The notes below the pieces were generated by a model. It did not search any database. It was not told where the DNA came from and worked only from the letters and a program-made list of their open reading frames with translations. A DNA stretch of 64,000 bases from Pseudomonadota bacterium. GTDB lineage: Bacteria; Pseudomonadota; Alphaproteobacteria; Rhizobiales; Xanthobacteraceae. Shown here in pieces: positions 34,223-42,275 of this stretch. The translations under genes and the position numbers were made by a program. Where the stretch lies: positions 31,375 to 95,374 of the forward strand of contig JAFAGM010000081.1 in NCBI GenBank assembly GCA_023422775.1. The letters run 5' to 3'. Position 1 is the stretch's first letter. Each line of letters opens with the position of its first letter.

Positions 34223-34798
34223 GATAGTTCTCCTTGCTCTCTGTTGCCGAGCCGCGACCATCGCGGTCTCGATGGCGACCGACAGGCCGGAGACGATCGA
34301 CGCCGCATCCGAAGGACCGAAGCGCAGCGGAGGATGCCAGGCAGGCAACTTTCTTGTCTCGCGAGGAATGGGCGAAGCCCAGGGGAAGAAAGTTGAATGC
34401 CGGCATTGCGGCTAGTCGAGCGAGGCGCAGCCATTCTTCGGCCAGGTCAGGCCATCGTAGAGACCCGAATGGACGCGTTGCTCGAAGCAGGGATAGTGCA
34501 AGGAGAAGTCAGCGAACGTCACCACGACGAGACCACGCATGCGCCGATCTTGAAATCGCTCTGCCCTGCTGCAGGCGACGTCTCGCGTTCCCCAAGACAA
34601 TCGGCGGCAAAAAACGCGCGGCCATCGCGACATCAGTCCGCCGGAGCCTGGCGCGCCGCGGCGACAAGCGATCCCCCGAAAGCACACTCACTGTCAGGTC
34701 AAGCCTGAAGGCACCCTGCTTCGGCTCTGCTCCGATCAGAACCCTCACCGAGCGATACGGCGCAGCACTCGACTCCTCAGGTCGCGGCGCCGCCGGCA
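34223..34798 (-). promoter_or_regulatory. long structured leader and intergenic region before DUF736
   Basis: CAACTTTCTT (34346-34355) pairs perfectly with AAGAAAGTTG (34386-34395) around a loop that holds a second small stem (GGGC/GCCC). Further elements (CATCCTCCGCT, GGTCGCCAT, CCGCGATGG) follow toward the start codon and recur in the same order before the DUF2493 gene. The upstream half (34541-34798) shows no recognisable gene. A possible 42-codon frame is listed separately. Confidence 0.5.
34412..34540 (-). CDS. possible 42-residue protein
   Basis: A minus-strand frame beginning MRGLVVVTFADFSLHYP and ending GLTWPKNGCASLD, protein-like in composition, just upstream of the DUF736 leader structure. 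The frame is open further (to 34687) but the extra residues look non-coding. No ribosome-binding site of note and no family known to me. Confidence 0.25.
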   Translation of the reverse strand: MRGLVVVTFADFSLHYPCFEQRVHSGLYDGLTWPKNGCASLD

Positions 34799-35245
34799 CT
34801 ACGACAGTGCCAGTCTTCCATGCCCGCTGGACCCGTCGGGGGGAGATGCCGCAAGCCGCGTCCAGGCCGTCACGCCGATCACGACCGCACCGACTACGGC
34901 GAAGACTTGCCGCCAGAGATCGGACGTCATGGTGAGGCCGGAGAGCCCAAACGTTGCATAATAGCCGGCAAGCGCAGCCGGCACCGCGAACATCAATGCA
35001 ACTGCGATGCGCAGGATGGGCGTGCGGACGAGCGAGAAGATCGTCTGCCCGATGACGAGCACGAATGCCGCGGCGACGATGCCGAAACCGATCGCGCCGA
35101 GCGGTCCAGTCCCGGACTCGTGGGCATAGAGACCAACGGTCATGCCGACGAAGAACGGCAGCGCGTAGATGGCAAGCGTGAACAGAACCCAGCAGAAGAA
35201 GCCGAGCCCGACGATGTTGAGGACGATTCCGAGTGCGAGCAGCAT
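34799..35245 (-). CDS. conserved membrane protein of unknown function
   Basis: A 148-residue protein with four hydrophobic helices (about 3-32, 44-68, 72-92, 105-125) and a short polar tail. No known domain. ATG at 35245 is chosen because the first helix starts there; the frame extends to 35338. It is isolated by about 180 bases from DUF2493 upstream. Similar small membrane proteins occur in the DNA-metabolism block of related elements; role unknown. Confidence 0.7.
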   Translation of the reverse strand: MLLALGIVLNIVGLGFFCWVLFTLAIYALPFFVGMTVGLYAHESGTGPLGAIGFGIVAAAFVLVIGQTIFSLVRTPILRIAVALMFAVPAALAGYYATFGLSGLTMTSDLWRQVFAVVGAVVIGVTAWTRLAASPPDGSSGHGRLALS

Positions 35246-35423
35246 GGTGGATACTCCCGTGACAAAAGTTGCATGGGCTGCGCCTTCCACCACCACCACG
35301 GCGCGGCGGTGAGAATAGCGGAATTCGCGCGGCAGCAACAGCGACGGATCGGCTCCGTCGCCATGTTTCGTCGCGACATGCGTATCGCGAACGCAAGAGT
35401 CCCGGCGATTGAAGCGGCGGCGC

Positions 35424-36359
35424 TCACGCGCCGCTCTTTCCGAGTTTCCAGACCGGAATGCCGAACCTGCGCGCCTTGTCGGCTAGGTTTTCCTGAATGC
35501 CCGAGCCCGGTGCGACCAGGACGCCGATCGGCAACGCTTCGAGCATCACGTCGTTGCGCTTGAACGGCGCAGCCTTGGCGTGCTTGGCCCAATCGGGCTT
35601 GAAGGCGATCTGCGCCACCTTGCGGTGATCGGCCCAGCGGGCGGCGATGCGCTCTGCGCCCTTCGGCGATCCGCCGTGCAGGAGCACCATGTCCGGATGC
35701 TTGGCGCGGACCTGATCGAGACGATCCCAGATCAGGCGGTGATCGTTGAAGTCGAGCCCGCCCGTGAAGGCGATCTTCGGACCAGGTGGCAGCATGATTT
35801 CGGTGTCGGACCGACGCTTGGCCGCGATGAAGTCGCGGCTGTCGATCATCGCTGCGGTGAGCGTGCGATGGTTGACCATTGACCCGCTGCGCGGGTGCCA
35901 GTGCGATCCAGTGTGACGCGCGAAGTGTTCGGCGGCCTGGTCGCGGAAGAATTCCATGACGTTGCGGCGCTCGATCAGCGTCATGCCCTCGGCGGTGAGG
36001 CGCTCCAGCTCGACGGAGCGGATCTCCGAGCCGTCCTGTTCGCGCTGGCCGCGCCGCTGTGCCTGCTCGTTGTCGTCAAGCTGGCGTTCGATCCGGGCGT
36101 TGGCGCGATGGAAGAGATTGACGGTTGACCACAGCAGGTCTTCGAGGTCCGGTTCGAGGCGGGTGTCGTTCAATGTGGCAATCAGGGCGTCGAAGATGTC
36201 GGCGACGGCGCCGACGACATTGCGCGCGTCGGGAAGCGGCCGTGGGTCGGGTTCGTCTTGAAACGGCCGGTAGCCGTGCAGTTGCAGCTCGGTGAGAATG
36301 GTGTCGGTGGCGGATGCAGCGTGGGACTCGTAGCCGGTGTCGTCATGGTCGGTCGTCAT
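35424..36359 (-). CDS. DUF2493 family protein
   Basis: A 311-residue protein. The C-terminal third is a DUF2493 domain with a Rossmann-like nucleotide-binding pattern: 'KIAFTGGLDFNDHRLIWDRL', 'VLLHGGSPKGAERIA' and 'VLVAPGSGI'. DUF2493 belongs to the SLOG group of ligand-sensing folds. The N-terminal part is helical. ATG at 36359 follows a structured leader. Confidence 0.85.
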   Translation of the reverse strand: MTTDHDDTGYESHAASATDTILTELQLHGYRPFQDEPDPRPLPDARNVVGAVADIFDALIATLNDTRLEPDLEDLLWSTVNLFHRANARIERQLDDNEQAQRRGQREQDGSEIRSVELERLTAEGMTLIERRNVMEFFRDQAAEHFARHTGSHWHPRSGSMVNHRTLTAAMIDSRDFIAAKRRSDTEIMLPPGPKIAFTGGLDFNDHRLIWDRLDQVRAKHPDMVLLHGGSPKGAERIAARWADHRKVAQIAFKPDWAKHAKAAPFKRNDVMLEALPIGVLVAPGSGIQENLADKARRFGIPVWKLGKSGA

Positions 36360-36690
36360 GAGGTGCTTCCTTCTGTCGGATCGGCCGCGCCCATCGCGGC
36401 CTTCATGGCGACCAAGGGCGGCGGGCGGACCGGACCTGCACCGCGGCGCGAAGCGCGGCGGCCGGAGCGAAGCGGAGGATGGCGGAGGACGGCTATTTTG
36501 CTTCGCGATGCAAAGGCGCGCAGCGCCGGCGGAAAATAGCCGGCCGCAGCCATTGCCGGGCCGGGCCGCTTGCCGCAAGGTCGCCCTCTCAAGAAGGCCG
36601 TGGGCCGCGGCACTCTCCGACGGAAGCGCCTGACATACCGACCCGGCGGCAACGCCGCCGGACCCCACTCTCGCCCGTTCCGGCCAGCGC
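36360..36690 (-). promoter_or_regulatory. structured leader of the DUF2493 gene
   Basis: CGGCTATTTT (36490-36499) pairs perfectly with AAAATAGCCG (36533-36542) around a 33-base loop. Downstream, CATCCTCCGCT, GGTCGCCAT and CCGCGATGG recur in the same order as before DUF736 copy 2, while the stem sequence itself is different. The rest of the gap up to the Toprim gene is GC-rich and shows no gene. Confidence 0.5.
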
Positions 36691-37740
36691 TCACAGACGC
36701 ATGAAGCGGACAACGTCCTCGGGGACGAGTTGCACCCGCACCGCCGCCCGAAGTGCGTCGATGCCAAAGCGGCGCAGATCGGCGTTGAAGTCGTCGCCCT
36801 GCGGGGACATCGCAACCGCCTCGATCCGGGCCGCGAGCGCTCGGTCGAAAAGTCGATCCAACGCGCCGTCTCCGGCCGGATCGTTGTCGCGAACGACATA
36901 GAGCCGGCGCAGCGTCGCCGGGAACTGCATGGCGGCGAGATGCGCGGCCGAGAGTGCCGCGATCATCGGCATGTCGGGCATGACGCCGCGGAGCGACAGC
37001 ATGGTCTCGATGCCTTCGCCCGCGGCCGCAATGTCGTGCGCGATGCCGAAGCGCACGGCATTGCCGAGGAGATGGCCCATCGCCCGGCGTGGCGTGTCGA
37101 TCGGCGCCTTGCCGAGCGTGATGGGATCGAAGCCATCGGAATCGAGCCAGGTGCGGTGAGCGCCGGTGACGCGGCCGTCGAGGTCGGTCACGGCGGCGAT
37201 CATCGCCGGCCACGTCTCCGTCGGCCTATCGCGATCGGGCCGATAGTAGCAGCGTGGGTGGAAGCGGAGATTTCCGGTTCCGTGCAGAGCCGTGATGCCA
37301 CGGTTGCGCAAGTACGCTTCTACGAGTGTGCGTGCAATCGGTTGCGACATGGCGAAGAGACGCCGCGCCGATTCCGGCGAGCCTGCCGGGGCCAACGCGG
37401 GTCGTGGCTTCGAATGCACTTGGGCTTGCGGCCGTGGCAAGCTGAGGAAGCGACGCGCTTCCGCCTCGACATCGTGAAAGTTATCAAGCGCACATGTCGC
37501 TCCGATTACGTCAAGCAGGTCGCCATGCTCGCCGGTCGCGGCGTCGGTCCACTTGCCCGCGGCGCCCTTGCCGGATTCAGGACCACTGAGGCGCACGAAC
37601 ATTGAGCGCCCCGGCGTATTTTTGACGTCGCCGACCATCCAGTAGCGCCCTTCGCGGCGCCCGCTGGAGAGATAGTGTCTGCACACCGTCTCGGCGTCGC
37701 GCGCGAGGCGGCGTGCGAGTTCACCTGCATATCCCGGCAT
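36691..37740 (-). CDS. Toprim-domain primase-like protein
   Basis: A 349-residue protein of the DUF7146/Toprim type. The Toprim marks are 'AAGEGIETMLSL' (catalytic Glu) and 'VVRDNDPAGDGA' (DxD-like acidic pair). The N-terminal part resembles plasmid primase zinc-less domains. It likely primes lagging-strand or transferred-strand synthesis. ATG at 37740 lies two bases after the stop of the helicase-methylase gene, so the two are co-expressed. Confidence 0.87.
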   Translation of the reverse strand: MPGYAGELARRLARDAETVCRHYLSSGRREGRYWMVGDVKNTPGRSMFVRLSGPESGKGAAGKWTDAATGEHGDLLDVIGATCALDNFHDVEAEARRFLSLPRPQAQVHSKPRPALAPAGSPESARRLFAMSQPIARTLVEAYLRNRGITALHGTGNLRFHPRCYYRPDRDRPTETWPAMIAAVTDLDGRVTGAHRTWLDSDGFDPITLGKAPIDTPRRAMGHLLGNAVRFGIAHDIAAAGEGIETMLSLRGVMPDMPMIAALSAAHLAAMQFPATLRRLYVVRDNDPAGDGALDRLFDRALAARIEAVAMSPQGDDFNADLRRFGIDALRAAVRVQLVPEDVVRFMRL

Positions 37741-37742
37741 GG

Positions 37743-40700
37743 TCAGGCCGCCCGCTCGGCAATGCGCGCGACCGGATAGCGGTCGAGCACTTTGCGCAGG
37801 ACATCCATGCCTGCGGCGTCGGTCGGTACGAACATGCGCAGTCTCCACGAGATGATCTCGTGGAAGAGCCCATAGGCCGACAGCCGCTCGCGCATGGCAT
37901 CGGTGAAGCCGGTCAGTTCGATACGGTTCGCACCCATGACGCGGACACGACGAAGCTGAAGGCCTTCGGCAAGGTCGAGGATGGCCTTGCCGTCGAGCAA
38001 TGCAGAATGCGCTGCATCCGGCGTGAGCGCCGAGACGCCGATATCGGTCGCATTGGCGACCCAGGCCGGCGAGACCTTGCGACCGATGATACGCTCGCCG
38101 GTATCGGTCTGGAGCCGATAGACACGTGTCGACTCGTTCGGCAGTCGTTTCCAGATCGGCAGCAAGAGACCGGCGACGATGTGGATTTCGCTGTCGGTGA
38201 ACTCGGGCAAGTCGGCCAACTCGGCCGACCAGGCGCGCGCGAAGTGTGCGCGGTCAGCCTCACGCCAATGGGTCTGTGGCATCACGGTCAGAGCCATGAC
38301 CGGATGCTCCATCGGCCGGACCAGCCGCACGCGACGCTCGACCTGGCCGTCGTCGAGCATCACGCTGCGGGCCGGCACCTGTACGGCGGCGCGGCCGGAC
38401 TGCGCGTTGATCAGGAATACGGCGCGGGGATCGGAGCGATGCTCCAGCGCCTCGTCGAGCGTGACCGGCCGATTGCGCTGGCGCTGCGTGATGGCGAGCA
38501 AACGCGTCTCGGCCGCCGTGCCGGGATGCGTGTAGATCGTCTGCCGGGACGTGACGGTGAAACTCTCCGCCGTCAGCGTCTCAAGCCCGACATCATAGGT
38601 GCCAGACGCAATCGCGCCCTCGATCCGAGCGGTCAGCAATTGCTCGAACGCTGTGAACAGGATGTTCTGCAGGTCGATGGTCAGCGCTAGCATGCGGTTG
38701 AGCCATGTCGTGATCGGCGGCAGGTCGTCCTTGATGCCGTTCGCGTCGGTCAGCTTCAGCCCGGTCGCGTCCTCGAAGGTCTGAAGCGAGCAGCTTTCGA
38801 CCTTGCCGATGACCAGCAGGAGATAGAGCTGGCGCAGCGCATCGCGGGCATAGTGGCTCTCGAGGTTGTCCTCGGGCCGGAACAACCCTTGCCCGCCGGT
38901 CTGGCGCTGGCCCTTAGTGATGGCGCCGAGCGTGTCGAGCCGCCGCGCAATGGTCGAAAGAAAGCGCTTCTCCGCTTTCACATTCGTGGCGATCGGCCGG
39001 AACAGCGGCGGCTGCGCCTGGTTGGTGCGGTTGGTGCGGCCGAGGCCCTGGATCGCGGCGTCAGCCTTCCATCCAGCCTCCAATAGATAATGTGTGCGCA
39101 ATCGACGGTTCCGAGCCGACAGTTCGGCATGGTAGCTGCGGCCCGTGCCGCCAGCTTCCGAGAATGCCAGGATGCGCTTGACGTCATCCATGAACGCCTG
39201 CGTCTCGGCGAGATTGGCGGAGCCGGCCCGGTTCTCGACGACAAGGCGGTCGATCCCGTCCGACCCGGTCTTGCGGACGATCCGGCGCGAGCGGCCTGTG
39301 ACCTCCGCCACCATGTCGGCGCCAAAGCGCTGCACGATCTGGTCGAGCGCGCCATGCACCGGCGGCAGTGACGCGAGCTTCTCGATCAGGCGGTCACGTC
39401 GATTGACTGCATCCCGGCACTGGACGGGCTGGCCGTCGCGGTAGACCGGCCGCGACGACAGATTGCCCTCGCTGTCGGTAAACGGGGCGTAGAGCTGGGT
39501 CGGGAAGCTGTGCGCGAGATAGTCGAGCACATACTCGCGCGGCGTGATGTCGACCTGGACGTCGCCCCACTCCTCGGTCGGAATTGCGGCAAGCCGGCGT
39601 TCCATCAGCGCCTCGCCGGTCGAGACGATCTGTATCACGGCGGCATGACCGGCCTTCAGGTCGCGCTCGACGGAGCTGATCAGCGTCGGTGTCTTCATTG
39701 CGGTGATGAGATGGTTGAAGAAGCGCTGCTTGGCGCTCTCGAAGGCCGAGCGCGCCGCGGACTTGGCCTGTGCGTTCAGCGTGCCAGTCGCGCCGGTGAC
39801 GTTTGCCGCGCGCATGGCGGCGTCGAGATTGTTGTGAATGATTGAGAAGGCGCCCGCATATTCGTCGTAGATGCGGATCTGCTCGTCCGTCAGTTTGTGT
39901 TCGACCAGCTCGTATTCGACGCCTTCGTAGGAAAGCGAACGCGCCGCATAGAGGCCGAGCGCTTTAAGGTCGCGCGCCAGGACCTCCATCGCGGCGACGC
40001 CGCCCGCCTCGATCGCCTCGACGAATTCGGCACGCGTCGCGAACGGGAAGTCTTCGCCGCCCCACAAACCGAGACGCTGGGCATAGGCAAGATTGTGAAC
40101 TGTGGTCGCACCGGTCGCGGAGACGTAAAGAACGCGCGCATTGGGCAAGGCATGTTGCAGCCGCAGTCCAGCACGGCCTTGCTGCGAGGCTGCGACATCG
40201 CCGCGCTCGCCCTTGCCGCCGGCAGCGTTCTGCATCGCGTGCGATTCGTCGAACACCACGACCCCGTCGAAGTCGGCGCCAAGCCAGTCGACGATCTGGC
40301 GGACGCGCGAGGCCTTCTCGTCGCGGGCGTCCGACCGCATGGTTGCGTAAGTCGTGAACAGGATGCCCTCGGCGAGCCGGATCGGCGTGCCCTGCCGGAA
40401 ACGCGAGAGCGGCGTCACCAGCAGCCGCTCCATGCCGAGCGCCGACCAGTCGCGCTGGGCGTCCTCGATCAGCTTGTCGGACTTGCTGATCCAGACCGCG
40501 CGACGGCGGCCCTTCAGCCAGTTGTCGAGCAGGACGCCCGCGACCTGCCGGCCTTTGCCGGCGCCGGTGCCGTCGCCGAGGAACCAGCCGCGCCGAAATC
40601 GTATAGCGCCGCCATCCTCGTCGCGCGCCGCCGTGACGAGATCGAAGGTTTCGTCGACGGTCCATGATCCGGCGAGGAAATCCGAATGCGACTCGCCCGC

Positions 40701-42080
40701 ATAGATGATGGATTCGATCTGCGCGTCCGAGAGCAGTCCGTCGGTGACGACACTCGCGGACAGATGCGGGCGATAACTCGGCACGGGAGGCGCGACGGAC
40801 GCCATTGCGGCCGACTGCACGAGCTTCGTCGGGTGCGCCTGCGCGCCGGGAATACGGATCGACTGCAATCCGTATTCTTCATAAAGCGCATCCGTGAGTT
40901 TACGGTCTTCCGCAGCCGACCAGGTCACGGGCTCGTAGGTGAGTTCGACCGCCTCCGGCATGGTGACGGATGGCGATGATGCGACCGCGCGATTGACGTA
41001 GGCGCGAACGGTGCGTGGAAGGATCGGACGTTGAACCGCCGGAGCAGCGATGGTGCCCGCGATCGGCAAACGCGGCGGCACGCGCTCGCCGATCCAGCCG
41101 AGCAATGTGCCGACGTCCGGCGCAACACATAGCGACGGCGGGAATGAAGTCGAATCGTCGGCCGGCAGCCGATCAATCACGGTTAGCCGCGTATCGATCG
41201 TGGTGCCATGCTTCGCATAGACCGCGCCGTCGATCGCGGCAGAGAACACAACCCGCGCACGCTCCTGCAAATGCACGAAAGCATCGGTCCAGGCGGGGTT
41301 GTCGGACGCGAAGCCCGCGCCGGTGATCGCGACCAAGCGCCCCCCTTCGGGCAGTCGTGCCAGCGCGGATGCGATGTGGCGCAAAGCCGCGTCCGCCATG
41401 CGGCGATCGACATGCGCAATTGCCGAGAACGGTGGGTTCATCAAGACGACGCTCGGCACGACGCCGGCATCGAGATGATCGTCGATATGGGCAGCATCGA
41501 ACCGCGTCACCGGCAAGCTAGAGAAAAGTCGATCGAGAATGCCGCTGCGGGTGTCGGCAAGTTCGTTGAGGACGAGCGTCGCGCCTAGCAGTTCGGCGAA
41601 GATCGCGAGCAGGCCCGTACCGGCGGACGGCTCCAGCACAACATCAGCGGGCGTGATCGCGGCCGCAACGCTCGCCGCATATCCCAACGCAATCGGCGTC
41701 GAGAACTGCTGAAACGCCTCGCTCTCTTCGGAGCGGCGCGTGTGGGTGGGAAGCAGGCGCGCGACTTTGCCAAGCATTGGCAGCATCGCCGCATCGGACC
41801 CGGCCTTCGTCCGTATCGCGGGGCCGAACCTGCGGATGAGCAGGACGGTCGCCGCCTCGCAGGCGTCGTAAGCCGTCTTCCAGTCCCATGCGCCGTCGGC
41901 GTCGGAGGCGCCGAATGCAGTTTCCATCGCAGCGCGAAGCATGGTCGCATCGATGCGCCGGCCGCGTTCGAGGTGAGGAAGGAGAAGGCGCGCAGCCGCG
42001 ACGACGGCGGACGCCGGATCGATGGCGGCAAGAATAGGCGCGGCCGCAGGGGCGACCGCAGAAGCGGAAAAACGGGGCAT
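37743..42080 (-). CDS. DNA methylase fused to strawberry-notch-like helicase
   Basis: A 1445-residue protein. N-terminal adenine-type methyltransferase: motif I 'VLEPSAGTGLLAIFAELLGA' near 180 and motif IV 'VLMNPPFSAI'. Central and C-terminal strawberry-notch NTPase/helicase: Walker A 'GDGTGAGKGRQVAGVLL', DESH-type Walker B 'VVFDESHAMQNAAGG', and helicase C region 'QGLGRTNRTNQAQPPLF'. Such fusions are common in large conjugative elements and are thought to modify and remodel incoming DNA, giving cover against restriction. ATG at 42080 follows a folded RNA leader. Confidence 0.92.
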   Translation of the reverse strand: MPRFSASAVAPAAAPILAAIDPASAVVAAARLLLPHLERGRRIDATMLRAAMETAFGASDADGAWDWKTAYDACEAATVLLIRRFGPAIRTKAGSDAAMLPMLGKVARLLPTHTRRSEESEAFQQFSTPIALGYAASVAAAITPADVVLEPSAGTGLLAIFAELLGATLVLNELADTRSGILDRLFSSLPVTRFDAAHIDDHLDAGVVPSVVLMNPPFSAIAHVDRRMADAALRHIASALARLPEGGRLVAITGAGFASDNPAWTDAFVHLQERARVVFSAAIDGAVYAKHGTTIDTRLTVIDRLPADDSTSFPPSLCVAPDVGTLLGWIGERVPPRLPIAGTIAAPAVQRPILPRTVRAYVNRAVASSPSVTMPEAVELTYEPVTWSAAEDRKLTDALYEEYGLQSIRIPGAQAHPTKLVQSAAMASVAPPVPSYRPHLSASVVTDGLLSDAQIESIIYAGESHSDFLAGSWTVDETFDLVTAARDEDGGAIRFRRGWFLGDGTGAGKGRQVAGVLLDNWLKGRRRAVWISKSDKLIEDAQRDWSALGMERLLVTPLSRFRQGTPIRLAEGILFTTYATMRSDARDEKASRVRQIVDWLGADFDGVVVFDESHAMQNAAGGKGERGDVAASQQGRAGLRLQHALPNARVLYVSATGATTVHNLAYAQRLGLWGGEDFPFATRAEFVEAIEAGGVAAMEVLARDLKALGLYAARSLSYEGVEYELVEHKLTDEQIRIYDEYAGAFSIIHNNLDAAMRAANVTGATGTLNAQAKSAARSAFESAKQRFFNHLITAMKTPTLISSVERDLKAGHAAVIQIVSTGEALMERRLAAIPTEEWGDVQVDITPREYVLDYLAHSFPTQLYAPFTDSEGNLSSRPVYRDGQPVQCRDAVNRRDRLIEKLASLPPVHGALDQIVQRFGADMVAEVTGRSRRIVRKTGSDGIDRLVVENRAGSANLAETQAFMDDVKRILAFSEAGGTGRSYHAELSARNRRLRTHYLLEAGWKADAAIQGLGRTNRTNQAQPPLFRPIATNVKAEKRFLSTIARRLDTLGAITKGQRQTGGQGLFRPEDNLESHYARDALRQLYLLLVIGKVESCSLQTFEDATGLKLTDANGIKDDLPPITTWLNRMLALTIDLQNILFTAFEQLLTARIEGAIASGTYDVGLETLTAESFTVTSRQTIYTHPGTAAETRLLAITQRQRNRPVTLDEALEHRSDPRAVFLINAQSGRAAVQVPARSVMLDDGQVERRVRLVRPMEHPVMALTVMPQTHWREADRAHFARAWSAELADLPEFTDSEIHIVAGLLLPIWKRLPNESTRVYRLQTDTGERIIGRKVSPAWVANATDIGVSALTPDAAHSALLDGKAILDLAEGLQLRRVRVMGANRIELTGFTDAMRERLSAYGLFHEIISWRLRMFVPTDAAGMDVLRKVLDRYPVARIAERAA

Positions 42081-42099
42081 GGACGGATCCTCGGGAGAG

Positions 42100-42158
42100 C
42101 GGGAACGGATCGGCCGCCCGGACGCTCTCTCGATCCGCGGCGGCTCAAACCCGTCCCG
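42100..42158 (-). promoter_or_regulatory. structured RNA leader element C (radC-motif-like)
   Basis: On the minus strand CGGGACGG pairs with CCGTTCCCG (one bulged T), enclosing a second stem GCCGCC/GGCGGC plus CGGA/TCCG with a loop containing GAGAGAG. It shares GACGGGTT and the GAGAGAG loop with the leaders of parB-like and ardC genes. It ends 20 bases before the helicase-methylase ATG. Confidence 0.5.
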
Positions 42159-42189
42159 GCCCGCCTCTCCCTCTTGGCCGCACATGAAT

Positions 42190-42221
42190 GAAGGGCCCGG
42201 CGCGGATGCGCCGGACCCTTC
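42190..42221 (-). terminator. long hairpin between parB-like and helicase genes
   Basis: GAAGGG-c-CCGGCGC and GCGCCGG-a-CCCTTC pair with one mismatch around GGAT (13 bp). It lies 55 bases after the parB-like stop. No T-run follows; it may end or pause transcription, or stabilise mRNA ends. Confidence 0.45.
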
Positions 42222-42275
42222 GAATGCGTTCCTGGACCTCGAAGCACGACAGCCGGAGCCGCCGCGCCGGCGGCA

